Positions 17,762 through 26,970 of a DNA stretch of 64,000 nt are shown piece after piece. The notes below the pieces were generated by a model. It was not told where the DNA came from, ran no database searches, and saw only the letters and a list, made by a program, of their open reading frames with translations. This DNA comes from Flavobacteriaceae bacterium (GTDB lineage Bacteria > Bacteroidota > Bacteroidia > Flavobacteriales > Flavobacteriaceae). The stretch covers positions 175,172 through 239,171 of the forward strand of contig JAIPBH010000005.1 in the NCBI GenBank assembly GCA_021739635.1, written 5' to 3'. How positions within the stretch are numbered: the first letter of the stretch is position 1; each line of letters starts with the position of its first letter. The position numbers were made by a program, and so were the translations under genes.

Positions 17762-18703
17762 ATGGAAAAAATCCCACTTCATATTACCAATGGTAGTCAT
17801 TTAACCACTATTCTAAAAGAATTAGATTATAAAGGCGATATTTTTACATGGGAAGAAATGCTCTGTGAAGGCTGTACTATTTCCGACATAAATTCTGATG
17901 AGTTTTTGAAAATTCGAGCCAATTTTTTTAATACTTATTATGATATTGATTTAAATATTGAAGAAATTAAGCAAGAATTTGAAATATTAAATCATACCGA
18001 AAAATATTCTGAAATTATACTTTGGTTTGAATATGATTTATTTTGCCATATAAACATGATTGGTGTTATAAATTTATTGCATCAAAAAAAAATTGAGCTT
18101 CCACTCTATTTGGTTTGTAGCGGAAGAATTGAAGGAGAAAAAAACTTAAAAGGACTATCTGAATTATCACAAGGACAATTAAATAGTCATTTTAAAAATA
18201 AAATTAAACTAACTCAAGATGACATTGACTTAACATTAGCTATTTGGGATATTTACTGTGGAAAAGATCATAATTTATTAAAGCCATATATTGTAAAAAG
18301 CTCAAGTTTTAAATATTTAAGCAATTGTTTAAAAGCACACCTAGAACGCTTTCCAGATTCAATATCTGGCCTAAATGTTTTAGAAAAAAACCTATTAGAA
18401 ATTGTTAGAGATAATGATATAAAATCTGAAAATCATCTTTTAGGATATGCCTTAAATTATCAAGGATATTATGGTTATGGTGATCTTCAATTTTCAAGAA
18501 TTATACATATGCTTGAGATATTTATTTCTGAAAGTTCTGATGGATTAAAACTCAACAGAAAAGGCCATGAAGCGTTGCTTGGTCAACATAATTTTTCAAT
18601 GGAAATAAATAACGCCATTACATTTGGTGGTGTAAATAAATTAGATTTTCATTTCAATAAACAACAAAACAAACTTGTAAAAACTATTCAAAATGCCCAT
18701 TAA
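17762..18703 (+). CDS. DUF1835-domain protein
   Basis: Protein of 313 residues, soluble, with no signal peptide. It starts LHITNGSHLTTILKELDYKGDIFTWEEMLCEG and contains EIILWFEYDLFCHINMIGVINLL, the two characteristic segments of DUF1835 proteins (hydrophobic strand plus W-E/F-E motif). The remainder is helical. Biochemical function is unknown. The stop overlaps the start of the nucleoside phosphorylase by 11 bp, so the two are likely co-translated. Confidence 0.82.
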   Translation: MEKIPLHITNGSHLTTILKELDYKGDIFTWEEMLCEGCTISDINSDEFLKIRANFFNTYYDIDLNIEEIKQEFEILNHTEKYSEIILWFEYDLFCHINMIGVINLLHQKKIELPLYLVCSGRIEGEKNLKGLSELSQGQLNSHFKNKIKLTQDDIDLTLAIWDIYCGKDHNLLKPYIVKSSSFKYLSNCLKAHLERFPDSISGLNVLEKNLLEIVRDNDIKSENHLLGYALNYQGYYGYGDLQFSRIIHMLEIFISESSDGLKLNRKGHEALLGQHNFSMEINNAITFGGVNKLDFHFNKQQNKLVKTIQNAH

Positions 18704-19556
18704 AGAATCTGAACTTATATTAAACCCAAACGGTAGTGTTTATCATTTAAATTTAAAGCCCGAAAATATTGCAGAAAACATCATTTTTGTTGGTGATCAA
18801 GACCGTGTAGAAAAAATAACAAAACATTTTGATACTGTTGATTTTAAAATTCAAAAAAGAGAATTTAAAACTCATACAGGCACCTATAAAGGCAAGCGTA
18901 TTTCTGTAATTTCAACTGGAATTGGACCCGATAATATTGATATTGTTCTCAATGAATTAGATGCTTTAGTTAATATTGATTTAAAAACCAGACAGCCAAA
19001 AAAGCAATTAACTAGTTTAAATATTATTAGAGTTGGCACTTCTGGTTCATTGCAACATGATATTCCGGTTGATGCTTTTGTTATGGCAACACACGGTTTA
19101 GATTTAAATGCTATGTTACATGCTTATCAAATAACACTTGTAACCAATCCAGATATTGAAGATGCATTTATTACGCACACCAATTGGAATGTTAACAAAG
19201 GACGTCCTTTAATAATTAACAACAATTCAAGTTTAGAAAACCAATTCAGCAGCGATTTAATATATAAAGGAATTACGGCAACAGCTGGAGGATTTTATGG
19301 ACCTCAAGGGCGCGTATTGCGTTTGCCATTACAAGACCCAGAATTAAATCATAAAATAGACACGTTCAATTATAAAGGTTTACGAATTTCTAATCTAGAA
19401 ATGGAAACCTCCGTTATTTATGGGCTTTCAAAATTATTGGGTCATAAAGCCCTTTCACTAAACGCCATTATAGCAAATAGAGCTAATGGAACATTTAGTA
19501 AAAACCCTAGTCTTGTTGTTGAGAACTTAATTAAATATACATTAGAAAGAATTTAG
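18693..19556 (+). CDS. Nucleoside phosphorylase (uridine phosphorylase-like)
   Basis: Protein of 287 residues of the PNP/UDP superfamily. Visible motifs are IIFVGDQDRVEKITKHF, VISTGIGPDNIDIVLNEL (phosphate/ribose region), IIRVGTSGSLQ, and NLEMETSVIYGLSKLLGHKALS, which contains the MET ribose-binding motif. It would cleave a nucleoside with phosphate to give a base and ribose-1-phosphate. Sequence favours a uridine-phosphorylase-like assignment, but base specificity is uncertain. It overlaps DUF1835 upstream and is followed 19 bp later by the binding-protein-like gene. Confidence 0.85.
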   Translation: MPIKESELILNPNGSVYHLNLKPENIAENIIFVGDQDRVEKITKHFDTVDFKIQKREFKTHTGTYKGKRISVISTGIGPDNIDIVLNELDALVNIDLKTRQPKKQLTSLNIIRVGTSGSLQHDIPVDAFVMATHGLDLNAMLHAYQITLVTNPDIEDAFITHTNWNVNKGRPLIINNNSSLENQFSSDLIYKGITATAGGFYGPQGRVLRLPLQDPELNHKIDTFNYKGLRISNLEMETSVIYGLSKLLGHKALSLNAIIANRANGTFSKNPSLVVENLIKYTLERI

Positions 19557-19575
19557 TAAAAAAAGTCTTTATTTA

Positions 19576-20430
19576 ATGAAGAATGTAACTATTGGTGGTG
19601 TACCAGAACATTTTAACCTTGCTTGGTACTTAACGCTAAAAAATGGAGAATACAAAGAAAAAAACATCCATTTAAGATGGAAAGATTATCCAGGTGGAAC
19701 TGGAGACATGTGCAAAGCACTTCGAAATAAAGAAATTGATTTAGCTGTTATACTTACCGAAGGTATTATAAAAGATATTATTGAAGGTAATGAAAGTAAA
19801 ATTGTGCAAACATTTGTGCAATCTCCTTTAATTTGGGGTATTCATGTAGCTCATAGCTCTCCTTATCAAACTATTAAAGATTTAAAAGGCACAAAAGCGG
19901 CTATTAGTAGATATGGTTCTGGGTCACATTTAATGGCGTATATTAATGCTCAAAACAACAAATGGGATTTAAAAAATGACCTTAATTTTGAAGTTGTTAA
20001 AAATTTAGATGGCGCAGTAGAAAGTCTAACAAACAATACAGCAGATTATTTTTTATGGGAAAAATTCACAACAAAACCCATTGTTGATAATGGTATTTTT
20101 AGATATATTGATAATTGCCCAACTCCTTGGCCATGCTTTGTAATAGCGGTTAGAGAAGACTTTTTACAATCAAATAAAAAAGATGTTAAAACCATTTTAA
20201 ACATTATTAATAATACAACTTCAGAGTTTAAAGACATTCCAAGTATTGATAAAACGATTTCAAACAGATATGACCAAAAATTAGAAGATGTGCAAGAATG
20301 GCTATCACTTACAGAATGGTCACAAAACATTATTGATGAGCAAACTATAACAAACATTCAAAAACAACTTTTTGAATTAAAAATAATATCAAAAATGGTA
20401 GATTATAAAAATTTAATTAGCATTCTATAA
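19576..20430 (+). CDS. Cytoplasmic type-2 periplasmic-binding-fold protein
   Basis: Protein of 284 residues. The start is VTIGGVPEHFNLAWYLTLKNGEYKEKNI, followed by ALRNKEIDLAVILTEG and DLKGTKAAISRYGSGSH. This is the organisation of NMT1/SsuA-type solute-binding proteins (two alpha/beta lobes with a hinge). There is no signal peptide or lipobox and no ABC permease next door, so it probably works in the cytoplasm as a ligand sensor or enzyme. It resembles the group that includes Candida Ca3427, by recall. Ligand unknown; the nucleoside phosphorylase upstream suggests a nucleobase or thiamin-precursor-like molecule, as inference. Confidence 0.75.
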   Translation: MKNVTIGGVPEHFNLAWYLTLKNGEYKEKNIHLRWKDYPGGTGDMCKALRNKEIDLAVILTEGIIKDIIEGNESKIVQTFVQSPLIWGIHVAHSSPYQTIKDLKGTKAAISRYGSGSHLMAYINAQNNKWDLKNDLNFEVVKNLDGAVESLTNNTADYFLWEKFTTKPIVDNGIFRYIDNCPTPWPCFVIAVREDFLQSNKKDVKTILNIINNTTSEFKDIPSIDKTISNRYDQKLEDVQEWLSLTEWSQNIIDEQTITNIQKQLFELKIISKMVDYKNLISIL

Positions 20431-20540
20431 ATAAAGTTCATTTCAAATTATATTTATTTAAAATATCAATGCCAATTAATTAACAAAATGATGTATTAAA
20501 AAAACAATAATATCTATTTTAGTACCTTAAAATTAAAAAA

Positions 20541-21590
20541 ATGAAGAAAACAATTTTATTATTAAGTGCATTAGGAATCTTAGCCTGCAAAAATGAACCA
20601 AAAGACTATGTTACCTTTTCGGGAAAAATTATTGATAAAAATAGTGATTCACTAATTATAAGATCGCGTACCTACTCAAAAACAATTAAGGTTAATGAAG
20701 ATGGTACATTTAAAGACACCTTAAACGTTGAAGCTGGAAAATATAATATTTTTGATGGTGCTGAAAGCACAACTATTTTTTTACGAAATGGTTTTGACAT
20801 AACGATGAGTTTAGACACTAAAATGTTTGATGAAACTATTGCTTACTCAGGAAATGGTGCTGAAACAAATAATTATTTAGCTAAAAGAGCTTTAAAAGAA
20901 GAAACTATATATCCACCAAGCTTATTTGATTTTGAAGAAGAAGATTTTAAAGTTAAAATATCAGAAATCAATTCTGAATTAAGTTCGTTTTTAGAAGCAA
21001 ATAAAGCCATTGACACAGCCTTGTATGCCACTGAAAAAGCAGAATTTGACGGTTTTAAAGAGGTAATGCTTGGGTATTATGCCAAACAAAAAGAAAGTCA
21101 AGATGCCAGAGCTGCTGAGTTTGCAGATTTAATCGGTGTTCCTTCTCCAGCATTTGTTGATTATGAAAATTATAAAGGCGGAACAACCTCACTTAAAGAC
21201 TTGGCAGGAAAATATGTTTATATTGATATTTGGGCAACTTGGTGCGGTCCATGTAAAGCTGAAATTCCATCTTTAAAAGAAGTTGAAAAAGCTTATCATG
21301 GTAAAAATATTGAATTCGTGAGTATTTCTGTAGATAATGGCAGAGGTTATAAAGAAAAAACTGTTGAAGCATCCAAAGAAGGTTGGAAAAAAATGATAGC
21401 TGAAGAAGACATGGGTGGCATTCAATTATTTGCCGATAAAGCTTGGGAATCAGATTTCACAAGAGGCTTTAAGGTTAATAGCATTCCAAGATTTATATTA
21501 ATTGATCCCAAAGGTAATGTTGTTAACCCAGATGCGCCAAGACCATCAAGTCCTAAACTTAAAGCCCTTTTTGATTCTTTAAATATTTAA
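20541..21590 (+). CDS. TlpA-type thioredoxin-like lipoprotein with DUF4369
   Basis: Protein of 349 residues. The lipobox is LGILAC (Cys16). Residues about 22-110 form a DUF4369-like beta domain (FSGKIIDKNSDSLIIRSR). A helical linker follows, and then a redoxin/AhpC-TSA domain with the active site WATWCGPC (about residues 230-240) and cis-proline segment NSIPRFILID. It is an envelope thiol-disulfide oxidoreductase, probably a reductant for envelope cysteines. It is followed by a strong bidirectional terminator. Confidence 0.9.
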   Translation: MKKTILLLSALGILACKNEPKDYVTFSGKIIDKNSDSLIIRSRTYSKTIKVNEDGTFKDTLNVEAGKYNIFDGAESTTIFLRNGFDITMSLDTKMFDETIAYSGNGAETNNYLAKRALKEETIYPPSLFDFEEEDFKVKISEINSELSSFLEANKAIDTALYATEKAEFDGFKEVMLGYYAKQKESQDARAAEFADLIGVPSPAFVDYENYKGGTTSLKDLAGKYVYIDIWATWCGPCKAEIPSLKEVEKAYHGKNIEFVSISVDNGRGYKEKTVEASKEGWKKMIAEEDMGGIQLFADKAWESDFTRGFKVNSIPRFILIDPKGNVVNPDAPRPSSPKLKALFDSLNI

Positions 21591-21606
21591 TTATATATAT
21601 TCTAAT

Positions 21607-21635
21607 AAAAAAAGCTGCTAAACGCAGCTTTTTTT
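21607..21635. terminator. Bidirectional intrinsic terminator
   Basis: Seven A, GCTGC, loop TAAAC, GCAGC, seven T. The 12-bp stem, with A/T tracts on both sides, lies exactly between the convergent TlpA-like gene and the NAD(P)HX repair gene and serves both. Confidence 0.85.
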
Positions 21636-21639
21636 ATGA

Positions 21640-23184
21640 TTATTCATTATTAAGTCTTTCTTGTTCTTGCTTGGGCTGATTAAATAAATCCATGTATGCT
21701 GCTCCTAAATATTCAATAATATGGCTTGCATTTAAACTTTGGTAGCCATAATCTTCAACAGCTATATCGGCAGATTTTCCATGAAGATACACACCAAAAA
21801 CAGAAGCAGACAAAGCGTTGTACCCTTGAGATATTAAACCTGTAATAATGCCTGTAAGAACATCTCCGCTTCCAGCTGTTGAAAGGCCAGGATTGCCGGT
21901 AGCATTAATATAAAAAGTGTCTTCAAAAACAGTAATGGTATTAGCTCCTTTTATAATTAAAATAATTTTATTTTCTTTTGAAAATGTTTTAGCTTTTTCC
22001 AACTTATCAAAATCATCAACCCAAGTTCCAATCAATCTTTCTAGTTCTTTAGGATGCGGCGTTAAAACAGTATTTTCAGGTAATAATTTTATTAAGTTTT
22101 TATTATTTGATAGAATATTTATACCATCGGCATCAATAACAAGTGGTATTTTATTTGTTTTTAAAAAGTTTTCGAATGCATCAACAGTTTTAGAATTAGT
22201 TCCAATACCAACACCAAAAGCAATAACAGTTGGTTTCATTTCAAAATGGATTTTTGATATATATTCATCATTCACATCTGTTATAACCATGGCCTCAGGA
22301 AATGTAGATTGCAACGGTACATAACCACATTTTGGAACAAATGCAGTTACCAAACCTGCACCCGAACTTAAAGCAGCTCTTGATGCTAGAATAACAGAAC
22401 CTATTTTTCCATAACTTCCACCAATTATCAAACTGTGTCCAAATTGTCCTTTATGCGAAAATTTATCTCGTGGCATATAGATAGGAATGGCTTCATATTT
22501 GCCAATCAAATTAAACGCTGTTTTGGTTTCTGATAAAAATCTAGTATCTAGGCCAATATCTAAAACTTCCCAATTAGCCGTATATTTAGCTGTATTTGGT
22601 AAAAAGAAAACCAACTTTGGAGAAGCAAAACTTAAGGTATGTGATGCCCAAACAACACTAAACTCATCTTTTGGTGATACATCTGTTTGCAATCCAGATG
22701 GAATATCAATAGATAAGGTAAATGCTTTTGATGTTCTAAAATGCTTAAATAAGTCTTTAACCCAATCGGTAACTGGTCTATTTAATCCAATACCAAAAAT
22801 GGCATCAACAATAATATCATCTGGTTTAATTTCTGGAAATTCATCAGCATTATTTAATAGTTCAGGCCAATGCTTGGTAATATTTTTTATTCGGTCATAA
22901 TTAATTAAAAAATCCTTCGAGCGCTTATAGCTATAGTTTACTATATACGTTTTAACATGATAGCCTTCTAATACTAAATGTCTTGCCAATACCATACCGT
23001 CACCACCATTATTTCCAATTCCGCAAAAAATATGAATAGGTACTTGACCTCCTTGTAGCCTTAAATTTATCCAATTAAAAATTTGTGTTCCGGCACGTTC
23101 CATTAAATCTGTAGAACTAATATTTTGTCGTTGTGTTGTTAATGTATCGCCTTCGTAGATTTGCTCTTTAGAAAAAATTTTCAT
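21640..23184 (-). CDS. nnr: Bifunctional NAD(P)H-hydrate epimerase/dehydratase
   Basis: Repairs hydrated NADH/NADPH. The 514-residue fusion has an N-terminal YjeF_N epimerase domain (about 1-215; FCGIGNNGGDGMVLARHL, IVDAIFGIGLNRP) and a C-terminal ribokinase-like carbohydrate-kinase (YjeF_C) dehydratase domain (about 230-500). The latter carries KGQFGHSLIIGGSYGKIGS, VLTPHPKELERL and NPGLSTAGSGDVLTGII. This is the same domain order as E. coli YjeF/NnrD. It is monocistronic, ending at the shared terminator. Confidence 0.93.
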   Translation of the reverse strand: MKIFSKEQIYEGDTLTTQRQNISSTDLMERAGTQIFNWINLRLQGGQVPIHIFCGIGNNGGDGMVLARHLVLEGYHVKTYIVNYSYKRSKDFLINYDRIKNITKHWPELLNNADEFPEIKPDDIIVDAIFGIGLNRPVTDWVKDLFKHFRTSKAFTLSIDIPSGLQTDVSPKDEFSVVWASHTLSFASPKLVFFLPNTAKYTANWEVLDIGLDTRFLSETKTAFNLIGKYEAIPIYMPRDKFSHKGQFGHSLIIGGSYGKIGSVILASRAALSSGAGLVTAFVPKCGYVPLQSTFPEAMVITDVNDEYISKIHFEMKPTVIAFGVGIGTNSKTVDAFENFLKTNKIPLVIDADGINILSNNKNLIKLLPENTVLTPHPKELERLIGTWVDDFDKLEKAKTFSKENKIILIIKGANTITVFEDTFYINATGNPGLSTAGSGDVLTGIITGLISQGYNALSASVFGVYLHGKSADIAVEDYGYQSLNASHIIEYLGAAYMDLFNQPKQEQERLNNE

Positions 23185-23312
23185 ATGCTAATATCTGATT
23201 GTTAATTTTGTGATTTATACCTAATAATTATAACTTTTTTTAGGAAAACTATAATGCTCGCTAAGAATTTTACAAAAATTAATTTTTTGTTTTTTTATTG
23301 AGTTAAAAGTAA

Positions 23313-23320
23313 TATTTTTG
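23313..23320 (+). promoter_or_regulatory. Candidate -7 box (TATTTTTG) of the thr operon
   Basis: Matches TAnnTTTG and sits 20 bp before the leader-peptide ATG, so the transcript would start a few bases before the leader ORF. A TTG at 23287-23289 could act as -33, but its spacing (23 bp) is longer than ideal. Confidence 0.45.
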
Positions 23321-23339
23321 ATTAGTTTTACATGACAAA

Positions 23340-23447
23340 ATGAAACTTTTAAGCAAATACACAATCCATTTTATAACATCTTTTACAGATGTTAATGTTT
23401 CATTTTTTGGAATTACTACAACTACTACAACCCTTTGGGGTTGCTAA
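23340..23447 (+). CDS. Threonine operon leader peptide (thrL-like)
   Basis: A 35-residue ORF directly upstream of thrA. Its 3' part encodes Gly-Ile followed by six consecutive Thr codons (ACT ACA ACT ACT ACA ACC), then Leu-Trp-Gly-Cys and TAA. A run of regulatory codons matching the end product of the downstream operon is the defining mark of an attenuation leader, as in E. coli thrL, although the peptide is not homologous. The Thr codons run directly into the 5' arm of a GC-rich hairpin. Four further Thr or Ile codons lie in the first half (Thr8, Ile9, Ile12, Thr13). There is an 82-bp gap to the thrA start. Confidence 0.78.
   Translation: MKLLSKYTIHFITSFTDVNVSFFGITTTTTTLWGC
23374..23394 (+). 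promoter_or_regulatory. Upstream hairpin inside the thr leader
   Basis: TAACATC - TTTTACA - GATGTTA forms a perfect 7-bp stem within the leader ORF. It could act as a pause hairpin that synchronises polymerase and ribosome. It is A+T rich, so support is modest. Confidence 0.35.
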
Positions 23448-23456
23448 TTAATTTTT
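23428..23456 (+). terminator. Attenuator terminator-like hairpin of the thr operon
   Basis: CAACCC - TTTG - GGGTTG (23428-23443), the most G+C-rich inverted repeat in the region, followed after eight bases by ATTTTTC (T run 23452-23456). The 5' arm overlaps the last two Thr codons, so a ribosome stalled for lack of threonyl-tRNA would prevent folding. The T run starts late for a classical terminator. Confidence 0.55.
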
Positions 23457-23529
23457 CTTCGGACAATTTTTGTAATTTATACAAATTACTACTTCAAAAA
23501 TATTTTATTAAAATACTAATTCATTAATA

Positions 23530-25974
23530 ATGAAAGTTTTAAAATTTGGTGGAACTTCTGTTGGTTCTGCAAAAAATATAAATAACGTAATTAACATTCT
23601 TAATTCTTACGTTGAAAAAGATTCTGTAATATGTGTAGTTTCGGCTGTTGGCGGCATTACAGATAAACTACTTTTAGCTGGTAACTTAGCCAAAAATAAA
23701 GATGCTAGTTTCTCAGAAGTCTTTAATACAATTAAACAAATTCATTTAGATATTATTTCAGAGTTAATTCCACTTAAAAAAGAATCTGTATTAAATTTTA
23801 TAAATCACAAGCTTGAAACACTAAAAAGTTTGTTAGATGGTATTTATTTAATAAACGAATTATCTCCCAAAACATCAGATAAATTAACCAGTTATGGTGA
23901 GTTACTATCTTCATTTATCATAGCCGAAACCATGAAAAGTCGTGGTTTATCAACAGAACTTAAAAATTCACAAGAATTAATAGTAACAAATTCAAACTTT
24001 ACAAAAGCTGAAGTTGACTATGTAGCTACAAATAAAAATATTCAGAATTATTTTAATTCGGCAAACCAAAGCATAACCATACTTCCTGGATTTATTTCAA
24101 ACTCAAAAAGTGGTGAACAAACTACTTTAGGAAGAGGCGGATCGGATTTTACAGCTGCCATTGTTGCTGCGGCATTACATGTTGAACAACTTGAAATTTG
24201 GACAGACGTAAGCGGTATGTTTACAACCAACCCAAAATTGGTAAAACAAGCCTACCCTATTGAAAAATTGTCGTATCAAGAGGCTATGGAGTTATCACAC
24301 TTTGGGGCAAAAGTGTTATATCCGCCAACCGTACAACCAGCACTCGAGTTAAACATACCAATCCACATAAAAAACACTTTAGAACCAGAATCTGTTGGAA
24401 CTATTATTTCTAATGACCATGTTAACTCAGGCATTCCTGTAAAAGGTATTAGTAACATCAATAATATTGCATTGTTAACGCTTCAAGGAACTGGTATGAT
24501 TGGAATTCCTGGGTTTTCAAAGCGTTTATTTGAAACACTTTCTCAAGAAAAAATCAATGTGATTTTAATAACTCAAGCTTCATCAGAACATTCTATTTGT
24601 ATCGGTATTGATGAAAATGATGCCGATTTAGCTAAAACTGCCATAGATAAAACCTTTGAAAACGAAATTGCATTGAGTAAAATTGACCCAATCATAGTTG
24701 AAACCAATTTATCAATTATAGCGCTTATTGGCGATAATATGAAAAATCACCAAGGCATTAGTGGTAAAATGTTTAGTACACTTGGGAAAAATAATATCAA
24801 TATAAGAGCCATTGCACAAGGCGCTTCAGAAAAAAATATATCTGCTGTCATTCTACAAAATGATGTAAAAAAAGCTTTAAACTGTTTGCATGAACAGTTT
24901 TTTGAATCGAAAACAAAACAACTTAATGTATTTATTACAGGCGTTGGAAATGTTGGAGAAAAACTAGTAGAGCAAATTAAACAACAAAAAAAGTACTTAA
25001 AAGAAAACCTTAAAATCAATTTACGAGTTGTAGGATTATCAAATTCAAAAACCATGATTTTTAATGATGAAGGCATTGATTTAAATACTTGGAAAGACCA
25101 ATTACAACATGGGGAAAAAGCAAGTTTGCAAGGTTTTTTTGAAGCCATAAAAACACTTAACTTAAGAAACAGCATTTTTGTAGATGTAACAGCTAACTAC
25201 GAAGTTGCCAATTTATATGCTGATTATTTAAGACAAAGCATTGGCGTTGTTGCTTGTAATAAAATTGCCTGTTCAAGTAATTATGAAAACTATAGTTTAT
25301 TAAAGCGTTTATCTTTAAAATATAATGCGCCATTTTTATTTGAAACAAATGTTGGTGCAGGTTTGCCAATTATTGATACTTTAAATAATTTAATTGCTTC
25401 TGGCGATAAAATTACTTCGGTACAAGCCGTTTTATCAGGAAGCTTGAATTTTGTTTTTAATAATTTTGATGATACCGTATCTTTTCATGATGTGGTAAAA
25501 CAAGCACAATCTGAAGGATATACTGAACCAGATCCTAGAATTGATTTAAGTGGTATTGATGTTGCTAGAAAAATATTAATTCTAGCTCGCGAAAGTGGTT
25601 TAGAAATGAATTTAGAAGACATTTCAAATACACCATTTCTGTCTGAATCAGGATTAAAAAGTAGCTCTGTTAATGAGTTCTTTCAAACACTAATTAATGA
25701 TGAATCTCATTATCAAAGATTATATGCTTCAGCAAAAGTAAAAAATTGCCAACTAAAATATGTAGCTAAATTAATTAATGGAAAAGCAAGTGTAAGTTTG
25801 GAGGAAATTCCAGAAGGACATCCGTTTTATAATTTAAAAGGAAAAGATAATATTGTAATGTTTTACACGCAACGTTATAAAGAACAACCCATGATTATTA
25901 AAGGTGCTGGTGCTGGTGCCGATGTAACCGCATCAGGATTGTTTGCGGACATTATTAGAATTGGGAATAATTAA
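23530..25974 (+). CDS. thrA: Bifunctional aspartate kinase / homoserine dehydrogenase
   Basis: Catalyses the first and third steps of threonine/methionine synthesis from aspartate. It has 814 residues, the family length. The kinase domain starts KFGGTSVGSA and contains GRGGSDFTAAIVAAAL. Two ACT regulatory domains cover about 300-450. The homoserine dehydrogenase part begins at VFITGVGNVGEKLVEQI (about 465) and includes ETNVGAGLPIIDTLNNL and the SGIDVARKILILARE segment. It is the first structural gene after the Thr-rich leader; thrB and thrC follow. The ACT domains suggest feedback control in addition to attenuation. Confidence 0.96.
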   Translation: MKVLKFGGTSVGSAKNINNVINILNSYVEKDSVICVVSAVGGITDKLLLAGNLAKNKDASFSEVFNTIKQIHLDIISELIPLKKESVLNFINHKLETLKSLLDGIYLINELSPKTSDKLTSYGELLSSFIIAETMKSRGLSTELKNSQELIVTNSNFTKAEVDYVATNKNIQNYFNSANQSITILPGFISNSKSGEQTTLGRGGSDFTAAIVAAALHVEQLEIWTDVSGMFTTNPKLVKQAYPIEKLSYQEAMELSHFGAKVLYPPTVQPALELNIPIHIKNTLEPESVGTIISNDHVNSGIPVKGISNINNIALLTLQGTGMIGIPGFSKRLFETLSQEKINVILITQASSEHSICIGIDENDADLAKTAIDKTFENEIALSKIDPIIVETNLSIIALIGDNMKNHQGISGKMFSTLGKNNINIRAIAQGASEKNISAVILQNDVKKALNCLHEQFFESKTKQLNVFITGVGNVGEKLVEQIKQQKKYLKENLKINLRVVGLSNSKTMIFNDEGIDLNTWKDQLQHGEKASLQGFFEAIKTLNLRNSIFVDVTANYEVANLYADYLRQSIGVVACNKIACSSNYENYSLLKRLSLKYNAPFLFETNVGAGLPIIDTLNNLIASGDKITSVQAVLSGSLNFVFNNFDDTVSFHDVVKQAQSEGYTEPDPRIDLSGIDVARKILILARESGLEMNLEDISNTPFLSESGLKSSSVNEFFQTLINDESHYQRLYASAKVKNCQLKYVAKLINGKASVSLEEIPEGHPFYNLKGKDNIVMFYTQRYKEQPMIIKGAGAGADVTASGLFADIIRIGNN

Positions 25975-26045
25975 TTTAAAGATTTGAGAATTAAAGAAAA
26001 GAGAACAAAGACTAATAATATTTGTTTTCTATTATCTGAATAAAA

Positions 26046-26969
26046 ATGAATGAAATAAAAATATTTTCGCCTGCAACTGTAGCTAATGTAGCTTGTGGTT
26101 TTGATGTTCTTGGCTTTTGCTTAGACAATGTTGGTGATGAAATGATTGTTAGAAAAACAGCAAAAAAAGGTATTTATATTACTAAAATTGAAGGTTTTGA
26201 TTTGCCTTTTGAAGCTGACAAAAACGTTGCAGGTGTATCTGCTTTGGCTTTAATTGAAGATGCTAAACCAGATTTTGGGTTTGAAATTGAAATATACAAA
26301 CATATTAAACCTGGAAGTGGTATTGGCAGTAGTGCAGCAAGTGCCGCTGGAAGTGTTTTTGCTATCAATGAATTATTAGGCAGACCATATAACAAAACCC
26401 AACTCACTTATTTTGCAATGAAAGGTGAGGCTTTGGCTAGCAAATGCGAACATGCTGATAATTTAGCCCCAGCCATTTTTGGTGGGTTTACTTTGGTAAA
26501 AAGTATAAATCCCTTAGAAATACTACAAATTCCAACTCCAAATGATTTATTTGCTACTATTATTCATCCACAAATTGAAGTAAAAACTTCTGAAGCTCGA
26601 GCTATTTTACCAAAAGAAATTCCACTACAACATGCCATAACACAATGGGCTAATGTAGGAAGCTTGGTACATGCTTTACACATTAATGATTATAAATTAA
26701 TTAGTAAATCATTACACGATGTCATTATTGAGCCTTACAGAAGTAAGTTAATTCCTTACTTTCATGAAGTTAAAAATGCTTCTTTAAATGCAGGTGCCTT
26801 AGGTTGTGGAATTTCTGGTTCTGGACCATCAATTTTTAGCTTAAGTAAAGGAGTTGAAACATCTAAAAATGTGGAAGTTGCAATTAAAAATATATATAAA
26901 AATACAAGTATTGAATTTGACACTTTTGTTTGTAAAATTAATACTCAAGGAATGAAAATTTTAAGTTAA
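26046..26969 (+). CDS. thrB: Homoserine kinase
   Basis: GHMP-family kinase of 307 residues that phosphorylates homoserine. The N-terminus SPATVANVACGFDVLGFCL is characteristic of ThrB, and the ATP-binding motif is PGSGIGSSAASAAGSVFA (about 90-107). The C-terminal GALGCGISGSGPSIFSL is the third GHMP motif. It lies 71 bp after thrA and 1 bp before thrC, so it is part of the thr operon. Confidence 0.95.
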   Translation: MNEIKIFSPATVANVACGFDVLGFCLDNVGDEMIVRKTAKKGIYITKIEGFDLPFEADKNVAGVSALALIEDAKPDFGFEIEIYKHIKPGSGIGSSAASAAGSVFAINELLGRPYNKTQLTYFAMKGEALASKCEHADNLAPAIFGGFTLVKSINPLEILQIPTPNDLFATIIHPQIEVKTSEARAILPKEIPLQHAITQWANVGSLVHALHINDYKLISKSLHDVIIEPYRSKLIPYFHEVKNASLNAGALGCGISGSGPSIFSLSKGVETSKNVEVAIKNIYKNTSIEFDTFVCKINTQGMKILS

Positions 26970-26970
26970 T

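Noticed and set aside
23501..23515. Inverted repeat TATTTTA-T-TAAAATA before thrA
   Set aside because: Purely A+T and one-base loop; cannot be a stable hairpin, and such palindromes are common by chance here.
24747..25175. 142-codon ORF on the minus strand
   Set aside because: Inside thrA, which is complete and well conserved; reverse-strand shadow.
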